DNA of 64,000 nucleotides, taken from assembly GCA_003209065.1 (NCBI GenBank), contig QCSX01000001.1, positions 1 to 64,000 on the forward strand. The letters run 5' to 3'. Source of the DNA: Prochlorococcus sp. AG-670-N10 (lineage in GTDB: Bacteria; Cyanobacteriota; Cyanobacteriia; PCC-6307; Cyanobiaceae). Under the pieces are notes generated by a model. It was not told the DNA's origin and made no database searches. It saw only the letters and a program-made list of their open reading frames with translations. Both the position numbers and the translations under genes were made by a program. This document shows positions 16,184 to 23,999 of this stretch, piece by piece. The first letter of the stretch is position 1, and each line of letters begins with the position of its first letter.

Positions 16184-16394
16184 TATATTTAAAAAAAGTT
16201 AATTACATTTTTGTAATTTAGTTTGATTTATGCAAAGCTAATTTTTAAAAGAATAAGAAAGCCAAAAATAATTTGGATTAAATGTGATTACTTATTTAAA
16301 AAATTTGTACTTACTGATAACCAAAATTTATTAATTTATCATTTCCATCCTATACAGTTTTGATATAAAGTTAGTCTTATCTAAAAAATAGATT

Positions 16395-16541
16395 TTGAAA
16401 TTAATAAAAAGAATAATTAAAGGACACAAAATACTTATTAAGTGGTACCAAGAAAAATTAAAATTAAGTGATTACCAACTACTTTGGTTAGTTTTTTTTA
16501 AGGGAGTAATAATTACAATTATTTTTTATAAACTTCTTTGA
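16395..16541 (+). CDS. Small basic membrane peptide (48 aa), TTG start
   Basis: From TTG at 16395 the frame gives 48 residues: a very basic N-terminal half (KLIKRIIKGHKILIKW) and one C-terminal membrane helix (LLWLVFFKGVIITIIFY). The well-formed amphipathic-plus-helix layout supports a real gene even though no ATG is available. It lies about 90 bases upstream of tatA on the same strand. Function unknown. Confidence 0.45.
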   Translation: MKLIKRIIKGHKILIKWYQEKLKLSDYQLLWLVFFKGVIITIIFYKLL

Positions 16542-16633
16542 AGAGTAACAAAGCGAGTTTATAAAATGATATTTTCAAATCATTAGATTATATTAATAAT
16601 AGATTTTAATAATGAATTAAATAGACTTATATC

Positions 16634-16924
16634 ATGAATATCTTTGGGGTAGGTTTACCAGAAGTAACAGTAATTTTAATTCTAGCTCTATTAATTTTTG
16701 GTCCCAAGAAATTACCAGAATTAGGAAAGCAACTTGGCAAAACATTAAAAAGCTTAAAAAAAGCATCGAATGAATTTCAAAACGAGATAGATCAAGTAAT
16801 TAATGAGCCAGAGAGCGAAAATTTACCAAAATCTCCTCAGAAAAAATTTACCAATGATCTCGATCAAGTTACTAAAGAATCAGAGGAAAAGGATTTATCA
16901 GAATCAGACAATAATGAAAAATGA
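16634..16924 (+). CDS. tatA: Sec-independent translocase subunit TatA/B (Hcf106 family)
   Basis: 96 residues. The N-terminal membrane helix (VTVILILALLIFGP, 11-24), the FGPKKLPELGKQLGK hinge and the amphipathic helix to about residue 50 are diagnostic of TatA/TatB. It forms the pore-forming component of twin-arginine export in plasma and thylakoid membranes. The acidic tail holds a repeat with 24-residue spacing: DQVINEPESENLP at 53 and DQVTKESEEKDLS at 77. The stop overlaps the start of the next gene, so the two are coupled. Confidence 0.92.
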   Translation: MNIFGVGLPEVTVILILALLIFGPKKLPELGKQLGKTLKSLKKASNEFQNEIDQVINEPESENLPKSPQKKFTNDLDQVTKESEEKDLSESDNNEK

Positions 16925-17321
16925 GATAATTAAAAGGCCAATTACCCCTGTAGAAGAATTTGAAATAGCATTGAATAAAGCAGAACTTTCAGATGAAGAT
17001 TATGAATTAATTGACTACATCAGATACACCAGTGTATTTACACAACCAAGTCTTGTTAAAGATTTAAAAAGGCCGTCCAAACCGCCCCTTCTTACAAATC
17101 TTTGCCAAATATGCAGGAAAATTGGATCTGAGATGCCTGAGCACTTTAAAAAAGTAATTGATTGGTCAATCCGAATGAGTGAACATAATACAAGATGGGA
17201 TGGCCATCTAATTTGTGCAGAGGCATTAAATGTAGATAATATTCCAATAAGTCCTTCCCATGGAACATCTTTATTTGATGTTCTTGTAGTACACAAAGAA
17301 TTATTTCTGGGATTTGACTAG
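16914..17321 (+). CDS. Conserved picocyanobacterial protein (135 aa)
   Basis: The ATG at 16914 overlaps the last 11 bases of tatA. A longer frame from 16803 runs through tatA and is rejected. The protein is soluble with conserved blocks TSVFTQPSLVKDLKRPSKPP, LCQICRKIG (Cys-x2-Cys) and RMSEHNTRWDGHL, then SPSHGTSLFD. The Cys pair and scattered His may bind metal, but no known motif is complete. Coupling to tatA suggests co-expression only. It is conserved in marine Synechococcus and Prochlorococcus as far as I recall; function unknown. Confidence 0.75.
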   Translation: MKNEIIKRPITPVEEFEIALNKAELSDEDYELIDYIRYTSVFTQPSLVKDLKRPSKPPLLTNLCQICRKIGSEMPEHFKKVIDWSIRMSEHNTRWDGHLICAEALNVDNIPISPSHGTSLFDVLVVHKELFLGFD

Positions 17322-17330
17322 CTTAAAATA

Positions 17331-17651
17331 TTAATCATCTAGAGGAATTGAATCGGTATCAATTACGTCTTTGGATTCTTCATATTTGCTTCTTTTAGTA
17401 TCAATCCAGTTATTAATAGATGCCACGACTGGAAGGGAACCCCTATAAATAAAAATTGAAGTTGGTAAAGCACTGAATAATCCAACTAAAGGATTTTTGA
17501 AAAGTAATCTTCCTGCTTTGATATTAAATAAAATTATAAGAATTGAAGGAACTAAAACTTTAATTACTGTTTTCAAAGCCTCAACCCAACCGACACGATA
17601 TATCCACCATATCAAGACTATCCCAACTACATATAAAAATAAGTAAGTCAT
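17331..17651 (-). CDS. Hypothetical membrane protein (106 aa)
   Basis: I chose the ATG at 17651; a TTG at 17693 would add 14 residues. Three hydrophobic stretches are seen: MTYLFLYVVGIVLIWWIY, a second around VIKVLVPSILIILF, and LVGLFSALPTSIFIY. A polar acidic C-terminal tail (DVIDTDSIPLDD) follows. Likely a small thylakoid or plasma-membrane protein. It converges with the preceding gene with 9 bases between stops. No family is recognised. Confidence 0.6.
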   Translation of the reverse strand: MTYLFLYVVGIVLIWWIYRVGWVEALKTVIKVLVPSILIILFNIKAGRLLFKNPLVGLFSALPTSIFIYRGSLPVVASINNWIDTKRSKYEESKDVIDTDSIPLDD

Positions 17652-17749
17652 ACATTTAATATAGTGTTTATTTAGTTTTATTGGTCTTTGCAAAAAACAA
17701 TTTAATTTTTTTCTAAGGCTTTAATATAAAATTATGCATAAAAGTTAAA

Positions 17750-17965
17750 ATGAGTTTCTCTGAAATTAGAAAATTTTTAAAACAAATGCAGTCAGAGGAT
17801 AATTTAAGAAAAGAGGTTACTTCTTCTGCAACTGCGGATGATGTAGCACTTATTGCTCAAAGACTAGGATATAGTTTCTCCGGTGATGATCTTTTAAGAT
17901 TTAATGGCCAAAAAGTGGATAAAGTTACCGTCAGAAAAGTTGATCACCCTGGTGAATATCACTAA
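17750..17965 (+). CDS. Nif11 domain protein (71 aa)
   Basis: 71 residues matching the Nif11 leader-like domain: SFSEIRKFLKQMQSEDNLRKEV, then the helix ADDVALIAQRLGYSFSGDDL. In lanthipeptide precursors (ProcA type) the domain is a leader ended by a double-Gly site. Here it ends in VRKVDHPGEYH with no Cys-rich core and no GG cleavage site. It is therefore probably a stand-alone Nif11 protein rather than a peptide precursor. No LanM or transporter gene is nearby. Confidence 0.8.
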   Translation: MSFSEIRKFLKQMQSEDNLRKEVTSSATADDVALIAQRLGYSFSGDDLLRFNGQKVDKVTVRKVDHPGEYH

Positions 17966-17969
17966 AAGA

Positions 17970-18470
17970 TCAAGACTTAATCCAAATTGCGAGTCCTCCT
18001 CCTCTTCCTCTAGCACACATCCAATTTTTTTCTTTACTGATAGCTATTAGAGAGAAAAAAGGCATTTGCTTTTCTTCTGGTTTTTTTAAATATTTAGTAA
18101 CTAAGGTAAAATTTCCAATATTTATTATTAAGTTCTCGAAGAAAAAGGGCAATAGAGGCCTCGTACCTTTTAATGATGCTTGCCCACAGAAAATAATCGA
18201 TAATATCCCAAAGCGAACTGAATTTTTTATCTGGTAATCAACTATATTATTTTGAGAATTAGTTTTCTTTAATTCTAATTTTGCTGATAATACTTGAAGA
18301 ATGGAACTAGATATATTATCTATTTCTTTTGAGCCTTTCTTCCATACGGAATTAAATTTCCAAGTTCCTATTAAATCTTCATATCCAATACCACTTCCAT
18401 CTTTTTTAGAAATACTCTCTAAATTTTTTATTTCTGTGTATTGTGGTAATTTTTTTGCAACAAGATTCAT
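17970..18470 (-). CDS. Conserved cyanobacterial protein, PAP/fibrillin-like
   Basis: 166 residues. It opens with a DLIGTWKFNSVW block and ends with an Arg/Gly-rich CARGRGGGLAIW, in between carrying beta-rich segments (LSIIFCGQASLKGTRP, NIGNFTLVTKYL). The overall lipocalin-like pattern (GxW near the start, R/G motif near the end) resembles plastid-lipid-associated/fibrillin-type proteins of cyanobacteria, but the match is weak. Likely a lipid- or pigment-binding soluble protein (inference). It converges with the Nif11 gene. Confidence 0.6.
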   Translation of the reverse strand: MNLVAKKLPQYTEIKNLESISKKDGSGIGYEDLIGTWKFNSVWKKGSKEIDNISSSILQVLSAKLELKKTNSQNNIVDYQIKNSVRFGILSIIFCGQASLKGTRPLLPFFFENLIINIGNFTLVTKYLKKPEEKQMPFFSLIAISKEKNWMCARGRGGGLAIWIKS

Positions 18471-18622
18471 TTTAAATATTATTTTTATTCATCATAAAAA
18501 GGTTTCAAAAAAAAATAAAATAAAATTTCTTCTTTATTTCAAAATATTTCTAAGAAAGCAGATCACAGACACACATTCGTAACAAATTTCAACTATTATG
18601 TTTACATAAGTTAATTTAAAAA

Positions 18623-18733
18623 ATGGATTTCATTTCTAAAAGACAAGGTCATATTCCACTTAAGGCTGTCCCTTATATATTTTTCCTTGCAGTTGTTCTT
18701 AGTATCACAACAACAACAAATACTTTTGTTTAA
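18623..18733 (+). CDS. Single-helix membrane peptide (36 aa)
   Basis: ATG start, 36 residues: a polar N-terminus (MDFISKRQGHIPLK), one helix (AVPYIFFLAVVLSITT) and a Thr-rich tail. It lies 33 bases upstream of the CrtISO-like gene on the same strand and may share its transcript. No known small subunit matches. Confidence 0.5.
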   Translation: MDFISKRQGHIPLKAVPYIFFLAVVLSITTTTNTFV

Positions 18734-18766
18734 GCTTTAAGATTTATTCTTAGGGTTTAATTTTTG

Positions 18767-20296
18767 ATGAATAAATACGACGTAATAATCATAGGTAGTG
18801 GTATTGGAGGTTTATGTTGCGGTTCTATATTGGCCCTAGCAGGTAAAAAAGTTCTAATAGCTGAAGCTCATTCTCAACCTGGAGGTGTTGCGCATAGCTT
18901 TAATATGAGAGGTTATAAGTTTGAATCTGGTCCTTCATTATGGAGTGGTATCGGCAAATGGCCTACGACCAATCCTTTAGGGCAAATACTTAGATTACTT
19001 GACGAAAAGGTTGAACTTATTAAATACCAAGGATGGCATGTCAATGTTCCTGAAGGCGAATTCAATTTGGAAGTAGGACAAGATCCATTTAAAGAAAGAA
19101 TAAGATTATTAAGAGGTGAAAAGTCTGTTAATGAGTGGGATTCATTTGTGTCAGGGATAAGGCCTCTTAGTCAAATAGTTAGCGAAATCCCACTTCTCTC
19201 TAGTTCACCTGAAACAATTAATTTTTTAGAGATTATAAAATTAGCATCTAAATTCTTACCTAATATAAAATCATTACCAAAGCTAAATGGAGGTTTTGGG
19301 GATATTGTCGACAGTCACCTAAATGATCCTTTCCTTAGAAACTGGGTTGATTTGCTTAGTTTTTTAATAAGTGGGATGCCAATGCATGATACAAATTCTG
19401 CTGCGATGGCTACATTATTTGATGAATGGTTTAAACCTGAATCGTATTTAGAATATCCAAAGGGAGGAAGTGAAAGTATAGTAAAGGCACTAGTTGATGC
19501 TTTCAAAAAAAATGGCGGTGAACTAATTCTTTCTTCTAAAGTAAAAGCTGTAAATTTTAGTAAAAATATTGCCTCAGGTGTAACTTTAGAAAATGGTTCC
19601 AATTTTATTTCGAACTTTGTCGTAATGAATACTGATGCTTGGACTTCCAGAAAATTAGTTCCACAAGAATTCCAAAAAAAATGGAGCCCAAAGGCTAAAG
19701 ATATTAATAAATGCGGTTCTTTTCTTCATATTCATTTAGGTTTTGATGCCTCTGGTCTACAAAATTTACCAATTCATGCAATACACGTTGATAACTGGGA
19801 GAGAGGAATTACTGCAGAAAGAAATGTAGCAGTTTTCTCAATTCCTTCTGTATTAGATAAGAGTATGGCACCAAAAGGTAAACACGTCCTGCATGGGTAT
19901 ACACCTGCCAATGAACCATGGGAAATTTGGAAGAATTTAAAATCTAATGAGTTAGCTTACAAAGAACTTAAAGAGGAAAGATGTTCAATATTTCTCAAAT
20001 CTTTGAGAAAAATAATACCTGATATAGATAATAGAATTGAGATCAAATTGCTTGGCACTCCTTTAACGCATAAAAAGTATACCAATACTTATTGTGGTAG
20101 CTACGGCCCAGCATTATCGGCTGCTCAAGGACTATTCCCTGGATGTAAAACATCTGTTAAAAATTTGCTTACTTGTGGAGCAAGTACTTTCCCCGGAATT
20201 GGTATACCTGCCGTCTCAGCAAGTGGAGCATATGCGGCTGAAAAAATCATGGGGAAGAAGGAATATAAAAAGCTTCTTAAAACGATAGATCTTTAA
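18767..20296 (+). CDS. CRTISO/phytoene-desaturase family FAD oxidoreductase
   Basis: 509 residues from the ATG at 18767 (a TTG one codon earlier is less likely). The N-terminal dinucleotide-binding site is IIIGSGIGGLCCGSILALAG, followed by the FAD motif EAHSQPGGVAHSF; the C-terminal FAD motif is in CGASTFPGIGIPAVSASG. This is the layout of bacterial phytoene desaturases and carotenoid isomerases. Possible roles are carotene cis-trans isomerisation or a retinol-saturase-like reaction. The dedicated CrtH of the organism is probably elsewhere, so the substrate is uncertain. Membrane-associated. Confidence 0.8.
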   Translation: MNKYDVIIIGSGIGGLCCGSILALAGKKVLIAEAHSQPGGVAHSFNMRGYKFESGPSLWSGIGKWPTTNPLGQILRLLDEKVELIKYQGWHVNVPEGEFNLEVGQDPFKERIRLLRGEKSVNEWDSFVSGIRPLSQIVSEIPLLSSSPETINFLEIIKLASKFLPNIKSLPKLNGGFGDIVDSHLNDPFLRNWVDLLSFLISGMPMHDTNSAAMATLFDEWFKPESYLEYPKGGSESIVKALVDAFKKNGGELILSSKVKAVNFSKNIASGVTLENGSNFISNFVVMNTDAWTSRKLVPQEFQKKWSPKAKDINKCGSFLHIHLGFDASGLQNLPIHAIHVDNWERGITAERNVAVFSIPSVLDKSMAPKGKHVLHGYTPANEPWEIWKNLKSNELAYKELKEERCSIFLKSLRKIIPDIDNRIEIKLLGTPLTHKKYTNTYCGSYGPALSAAQGLFPGCKTSVKNLLTCGASTFPGIGIPAVSASGAYAAEKIMGKKEYKKLLKTIDL

Positions 20297-20410
20297 AGCA
20301 TTCGACAAAGTCTGAAAAATATCTTTAGTTAAGAAATAAGAAGAAAAAAAGTTATTTTTTTTACGGATGATATTCTTTATTTGAATATAACTTTTACTTA
20401 TAGTTTTTAT

Positions 20411-20614
20411 ATGTTTTTCTTATCTATTCCCCAGGCTTGGCACTTAGCTGGTACTTGGTCAGAGCAGCTACCAAGCGATTCAAATCTAATAGGAATGAGT
20501 CAAACAGAGTTGATGATGACTTTGCATTCTATCTTTGTACCACTTTTACTAGTAATTTCATATTTTCTTTTTCTAAAAATCTCTAAAACCGAATCAAAAA
20601 AAGTTAAAGGCTAA
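20411..20614 (+). CDS. Small membrane protein (67 aa)
   Basis: ATG at 20411 is preferred; a TTG 30 bases upstream would extend it by 10 hydrophobic residues. The N-terminal part FFLSIPQAWHLAGTWSEQLP is followed by a polar loop, then one clear helix (IFVPLLLVISYFLFL) and a basic tail. It may have two membrane passes. Located between the CrtISO-like gene and a convergent minus-strand gene. Family unknown. Confidence 0.6.
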   Translation: MFFLSIPQAWHLAGTWSEQLPSDSNLIGMSQTELMMTLHSIFVPLLLVISYFLFLKISKTESKKVKG

Positions 20615-20634
20615 TTTCTTTTTAGAAGAAGCTT

Positions 20635-20934
20635 TTATTTTGCAGAACTTCTTCTAAAAACTTTTCTTCCAGTAGAAGTATCAACGGAAGTAGAATTACT
20701 CTCTTCTTTAGTATTGGAATTACCGTCAGCATTTTCAATATCGCTTTTATCCATTTCGGCACAAACCCCTACTACCATTGCTGCTTGCAGTTGATCTGGT
20801 AAATCCCCAATAGTTAATAAAGCTTTTAAAACTAGCTGAAGGCGAGTTTCCCTATCTATTTCAGGCCTTAGCTTTTTAACCGTATTCCAGAGTTCTTGAG
20901 TAACTTCTTTCAAAAGTTCGCGATCTACAGACAA
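20635..20934 (-). CDS. Conserved cyanobacterial protein (99 aa)
   Basis: 99 residues from a TTG start: the frame has an in-frame TAA five codons upstream, no ATG, and an AAGG-type ribosome site just before TTG. The conserved helical core is TQELWNTVKKLRPEIDRETR and LVLKALLTIGDLPDQLQAAM, then VGVCAEMDK. The C-terminus is a Ser/Thr/Asn-rich linker ending in a basic RKVFRRSSAK. Soluble. This core looks widely conserved in picocyanobacteria; function unknown. Confidence 0.7.
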   Translation of the reverse strand: MSVDRELLKEVTQELWNTVKKLRPEIDRETRLQLVLKALLTIGDLPDQLQAAMVVGVCAEMDKSDIENADGNSNTKEESNSTSVDTSTGRKVFRRSSAK

Positions 20935-21030
20935 ATTTAAAACCTTTTAGTATTTATATTAATCTAACAAAGAATAGGGATTCTTAAAATATTTTTCGTA
21001 AAACTGAATATTAGTTGAAATTTTTAATTA

Positions 21031-21228
21031 CTAGAAGGCAAGTTGTATTTGTTTTGGAAGCTTATTATTTTCTTGTATATTTTTAGTAGATTTTACATTT
21101 TTAAAGTTACTAAAAAACTTTTTTTTAATTTTTATTGGAGTACTTGAGAATCTACAATTAGCTCTTGAAAGTGAGTTCCACTCTTTTGGATTAAATGTTG
21201 CGTAGGGGGAAGAAGATAAAATTTTCAT
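21031..21228 (-). CDS. Small basic hypothetical protein (65 aa)
   Basis: ATG start, 65 residues, highly basic and Ser/Asn/Lys-rich, with KEWNSLSRANCRF and IKIKKKFFSNFKN stretches and no membrane helix. It could bind nucleic acid, but this rests on charge alone. Flanked by AT-rich spacers. No family is recognised and the low complexity lowers confidence. Confidence 0.4.
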   Translation of the reverse strand: MKILSSSPYATFNPKEWNSLSRANCRFSSTPIKIKKKFFSNFKNVKSTKNIQENNKLPKQIQLAF

Positions 21229-21520
21229 TCTTAATAATACATCTGTACTAATAATAGTACAAAAATACCATTAAGCAACTAATTAATCTTTAAGTCTTTC
21301 TTTTGATAAAAATAAAATTAAAATTATTTATCTTTATTAATTCTCTCATAAGATTTTTATATATTTCTTGGTATCATCAAAGACAAATTAATACTTAATT
21401 TAAGCAATTCATAACCAATACCCTTAAAAACCCTTTTAAATAGAGAAATTTCTTGAAATTAATATTGACAAGCTATTTTGCCATAAAGCTTCTATAAAAA
21501 ATTAAGTTATTTATTATATT

Positions 21521-21829
21521 ATGCTTTTAAGTACTCAAAAAAGATTAAAAATCCAGGAAATAGTTAGAAGAATATCTTTAGATAAAGAAGTTTCGTTAAA
21601 AGAAAGAATATACGTTGAAAAATACGCAAAACACAGCTCGATAATATCTCTTTGGTTAAAAAAAGCAAATAGTATCAGAAGACATGGTAGACAACGCGAA
21701 GGTAGTATTAATGAGCTAATTCAATCGCTAGGAATTGATGGATTAGATGGAGAGAATCATTTCAATCCCAATAAAGATGATATTTCTGACTGGTTTGGAG
21801 GTTCACCTGACTGGATTAAAAGGAGCTAG
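21521..21829 (+). CDS. Conserved hypothetical protein (102 aa)
   Basis: 102 residues, ATG start, soluble. It has an N-terminal basic helix region (KRLKIQEIVRRISLDKEV), a middle RRHGRQREGSINELIQSLG and an acidic C-terminus rich in Gly, Asn and Asp with DWFGGSPDWIKRS. The two-part layout (basic helical then acidic Gly/Asn) is regular and unlike random sequence. No domain is recognised. Confidence 0.65.
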   Translation: MLLSTQKRLKIQEIVRRISLDKEVSLKERIYVEKYAKHSSIISLWLKKANSIRRHGRQREGSINELIQSLGIDGLDGENHFNPNKDDISDWFGGSPDWIKRS

Positions 21830-21844
21830 AAAATCATCTAATCT

Positions 21845-21958
21845 CTAATTTATCCATGCATTAGAGAATAAATAAACACTTACCAATGATATGATCCCCC
21901 AAAAAATCCAAGGGAGCAACTTTATAGGGAACAAGTATTTGTTAGTAAACGTATTCAT
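21845..21958 (-). CDS. Single-helix membrane peptide (37 aa)
   Basis: ATG to TAG on the minus strand, 37 residues: MNTFTNKYLFPIKL then a Trp-rich helix (PWIFWGIISLVSVYLF) and a short polar end. It converges with the 102-residue gene, 15 bases away. Good small-subunit layout but no recognised match. Confidence 0.5.
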   Translation of the reverse strand: MNTFTNKYLFPIKLLPWIFWGIISLVSVYLFSNAWIN

Positions 21959-22119
21959 AAAATAATCTAATATCTAACTAGATTATTTGTAATTTTGAAT
22001 TTTGAAAATAGGTTTAATTGCTCTAATAACTTAAAAATGAATGATATGAATATTAAACATGTAGATAATGTACTAAATATGTATAAGAAAACTAGCGTAG
22101 TTTATTTCAGGCTCAACTA

Positions 22120-22260
22120 TTAAGCAGCTATCTTTTCATTATTAACTTCGAAATCAATTTTCTTGATATTTTGTTCATTTGAATTATCCCAATATTTAAT
22201 TAGTCTTTCTAACTCATTAATTCTTTTTTTAGCATTGGCAATCTTTTCAGTTGAAGTCAT
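22120..22260 (-). CDS. Small charged protein (46 aa)
   Basis: ATG start, 46 residues, a single charged helix (EKIANAKKRINELERLIKYW) with heptad-like spacing of Ile/Leu and a short C-terminal part ending NNEKIAA. A short coiled coil is likely. It is divergent from the PTOX gene 155 bases away. Function unknown. Confidence 0.5.
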   Translation of the reverse strand: MTSTEKIANAKKRINELERLIKYWDNSNEQNIKKIDFEVNNEKIAA

Positions 22261-22415
22261 TTAAAAAATTTAGCTATTTAAAATATGCATTAAATAATTT
22301 TTTTTTCAATACTTAATTTTGATTTGCTTAAACTTTAAAAATATTAATTATTAGTTAAAAGTTTAAACACCTAGCCTCTAAGTAAATATACTTATTATTA
22401 GAGACTGAGGTTTTT

Positions 22416-22925
22416 ATGAAAAATTTGAATTCATTTATTCTAAATAATACGGTTAAAATTCTTGACTTTGTTTATTCTGATAGGCATTTACAGAGATTTT
22501 GGGTATTAGAAGTTATTGCAAGGTCTCCTTATTTTGCTTTTCTTTCTGTTCTTCATTTCAAAGAATCGCTTGGAATTAAAAATGACATCACAATGTTTTT
22601 GATGAAAGAACATTTTTACCAAGCCATTAATGAAACGGAGCACCTAAAAGAAATGGAGAAAAGAGGAGGAGACAAGTTTTGGATCGACAGGTTTTTAGCA
22701 AGGCACCTTGTACTTGTCTATTACTGGATCATGGTTATTTATTATTTCTGTTCTCCAACAAATGCTTATGACGTAAATATCAAAATTGAAGAGCATGCAT
22801 TTAATACCTACACAAAATATCTAAAAGACCACCCCGAAGATCAAAAGATAAAAGAAATTGCGCAAGACGAACTTCATCACGTTGAAGAACTTAATGAAGC
22901 CCTAGCGATGATAACTCAATCCTAA
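22416..22925 (+). CDS. Plastoquinol terminal oxidase (PTOX/AOX family)
   Basis: 169 residues. All AOX di-iron ligands are visible: Glu32 in WVLEVIARSPYF, Glu73 and His76 in INETEH, Glu125 in KIEEHAF, and Glu152 and His155 in DELHH. The block ARSPYFAFLSVLHFKESLG is close to plastid PTOX. The enzyme oxidises plastoquinol and reduces O2 to water, a safety valve for excess electrons in high light or iron-poor water. It is shorter than plant PTOX, lacking the N-terminal transit region and a C-terminal insert. A GAGG ribosome site is 5 bases before the ATG. The stop overlaps the stop of a convergent gene. Confidence 0.88.
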   Translation: MKNLNSFILNNTVKILDFVYSDRHLQRFWVLEVIARSPYFAFLSVLHFKESLGIKNDITMFLMKEHFYQAINETEHLKEMEKRGGDKFWIDRFLARHLVLVYYWIMVIYYFCSPTNAYDVNIKIEEHAFNTYTKYLKDHPEDQKIKEIAQDELHHVEELNEALAMITQS

Positions 22926-23356
22926 ATTAAGACTGAAAAATCAAGAAACAATACTGCAAACATTATTGAGGAAGAAATCAAGCTGATTACGATAATCAGT
23001 GATACATAACCTTTTTGCCTTGGCAATTTATAAAAGAGTAATCCAATTACTATTGAGATTATTACGGTAAAAAATATTACGATTTTTTCAGTTAAAGAAT
23101 TCAGGTGAAGTACTAAATTTGTACTTTCAAATAGCTTTAGATAATAAGATAAAAAGACTTCTCCTTCAATTTTTTTAAAATATAAGAATGAACTTATCAG
23201 AGCAGAACTCAATAAAGAAAAGACTGCAAGAGCGCTAACTGGCTTAGTAAGTCTATTTACTGTTCTATTGAAACTTACTAGCAGAATTAATATAAATAAA
23301 GCCATACCCATTGGTATCAATGGGATCAAGATAGAAATGTTTATGGAATTTCCCAC
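22922..23356 (-). CDS. NdhF/NuoL N-terminus-like membrane protein (144 aa)
   Basis: 144 residues from a GTG start at 23356, with four or five membrane helices. ILIPLIPMGMALFI, then the FHL-like region VLHLNSLTEKIVIFF and RQKGYVSLIIVISL, resemble the first three helices of NdhF/NuoL/MrpA-type antiporter subunits. It has no proton-channel core. It is either a reduced NDH-like accessory subunit or a relic. Its stop overlaps the PTOX stop by 4 bases in convergent orientation, so antisense effects between two plastoquinone-related genes are possible (inference). Confidence 0.55.
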   Translation of the reverse strand: MGNSINISILIPLIPMGMALFILILLVSFNRTVNRLTKPVSALAVFSLLSSALISSFLYFKKIEGEVFLSYYLKLFESTNLVLHLNSLTEKIVIFFTVIISIVIGLLFYKLPRQKGYVSLIIVISLISSSIMFAVLFLDFSVLI

Positions 23357-23501
23357 GAAATAATTTTGAATTTATTTTCAATTTTATAATATTTAAAGAC
23401 TTAATTTAACTACTTAATATTTATATGAAGTTTCAATGTAAATAGTACCTATTGCTTTCTGTGTCGGTTGATACGAAAATTAAATTACTTACGATAGAGC
23501 C

Positions 23502-23603
23502 ATGCTTACGATTTCTGAAATTCTTCTTGCAAGTGCAATTTTTCTTGGAATAGTATATTGGGAGGTTCAATTTCTATACTCCAAAACTACTGCTGCCAAA
23601 TGA
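23502..23603 (+). CDS. Single-helix membrane peptide (33 aa)
   Basis: ATG start, 33 residues: MLTISE, one helix (ILLASAIFLGIVYWEVQFLY) and a short SKTTAAK tail. The size, the acidic residue at the membrane edge and the Trp-Glu pair inside the helix end resemble small thylakoid complex subunits, but I cannot match it to a named Psb, Pet or Ndh subunit. Confidence 0.5.
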   Translation: MLTISEILLASAIFLGIVYWEVQFLYSKTTAAK

Positions 23604-23725
23604 TTTTTCCGCAAGTCACAGACGAAGCGTCAGATTAAATAAAATTTAAATAAAATTTAAGAATTCAAACAAACAAAAAAAGCTTTAAATATGAGAGAAT
23701 AAACACATTAATTTTTAATGGGCAA

Positions 23726-23863
23726 ATGCGCGAAGTTCCTACTCAAGAAAACGATTCTACTCAACAGCAGCAGCAGCAGCAGCAGCAATCATATCAAGAC
23801 AGTAATATTTATTCTGCGGAAACAGAAAAACTTTATTTAAAAATGAAAGAAGGGTGGCTTTAA
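23726..23863 (+). CDS. Polyglutamine-containing small protein (45 aa)
   Basis: ATG at 23726, 45 residues: a polar N-terminus (MREVPTQENDST), a run of nine Gln encoded by CAA-(CAG)7-CAA, then SYQDSNIYSAETEKLYLKM and KEGWL. The C-terminal half is protein-like, and only this frame gives a start, a stop and balanced composition. An overlapping frame from the ATG at 23718 would give a poly-Ser run and looks less likely. The CAG repeat is unusual for such an AT-rich genome and may vary in length between strains. Confidence 0.5.
   Translation: MREVPTQENDSTQQQQQQQQQSYQDSNIYSAETEKLYLKMKEGWL
23762..23788 (+). repeat. CAG trinucleotide microsatellite
   Basis: Seven CAG units at 23765-23785, flanked on each side by CAA, within the 45-residue ORF and coding for nine consecutive Gln. 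Confidence 0.95.
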
Positions 23864-23999
23864 TCTCCTTTACTATTTAAAAATTTTTAACAAAAAACTA
23901 GTCAATCTTGGTGGGTCAAATAAAAATAATTTTTAGAAACAACCGATACTTTTTTTTTAACCTAAGCAGTTAAATTCTAAATAAGAATTTAAAAGAATT

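Noticed and set aside
16803..16913. N-terminal extension of the 135-residue protein
   Set aside because: The extension runs through the tatA reading frame; the ATG at 16914 gives the conserved start.
22037..22123. 28-codon plus-strand ORF
   Set aside because: Too short, unremarkable composition, and its end overlaps the end of a better minus-strand ORF.
22376..22412. CTCTAA/TTAGAG inverted repeat before PTOX
   Set aside because: Arms are only 6 bases with a loose, AT-rich centre; could easily arise by chance.
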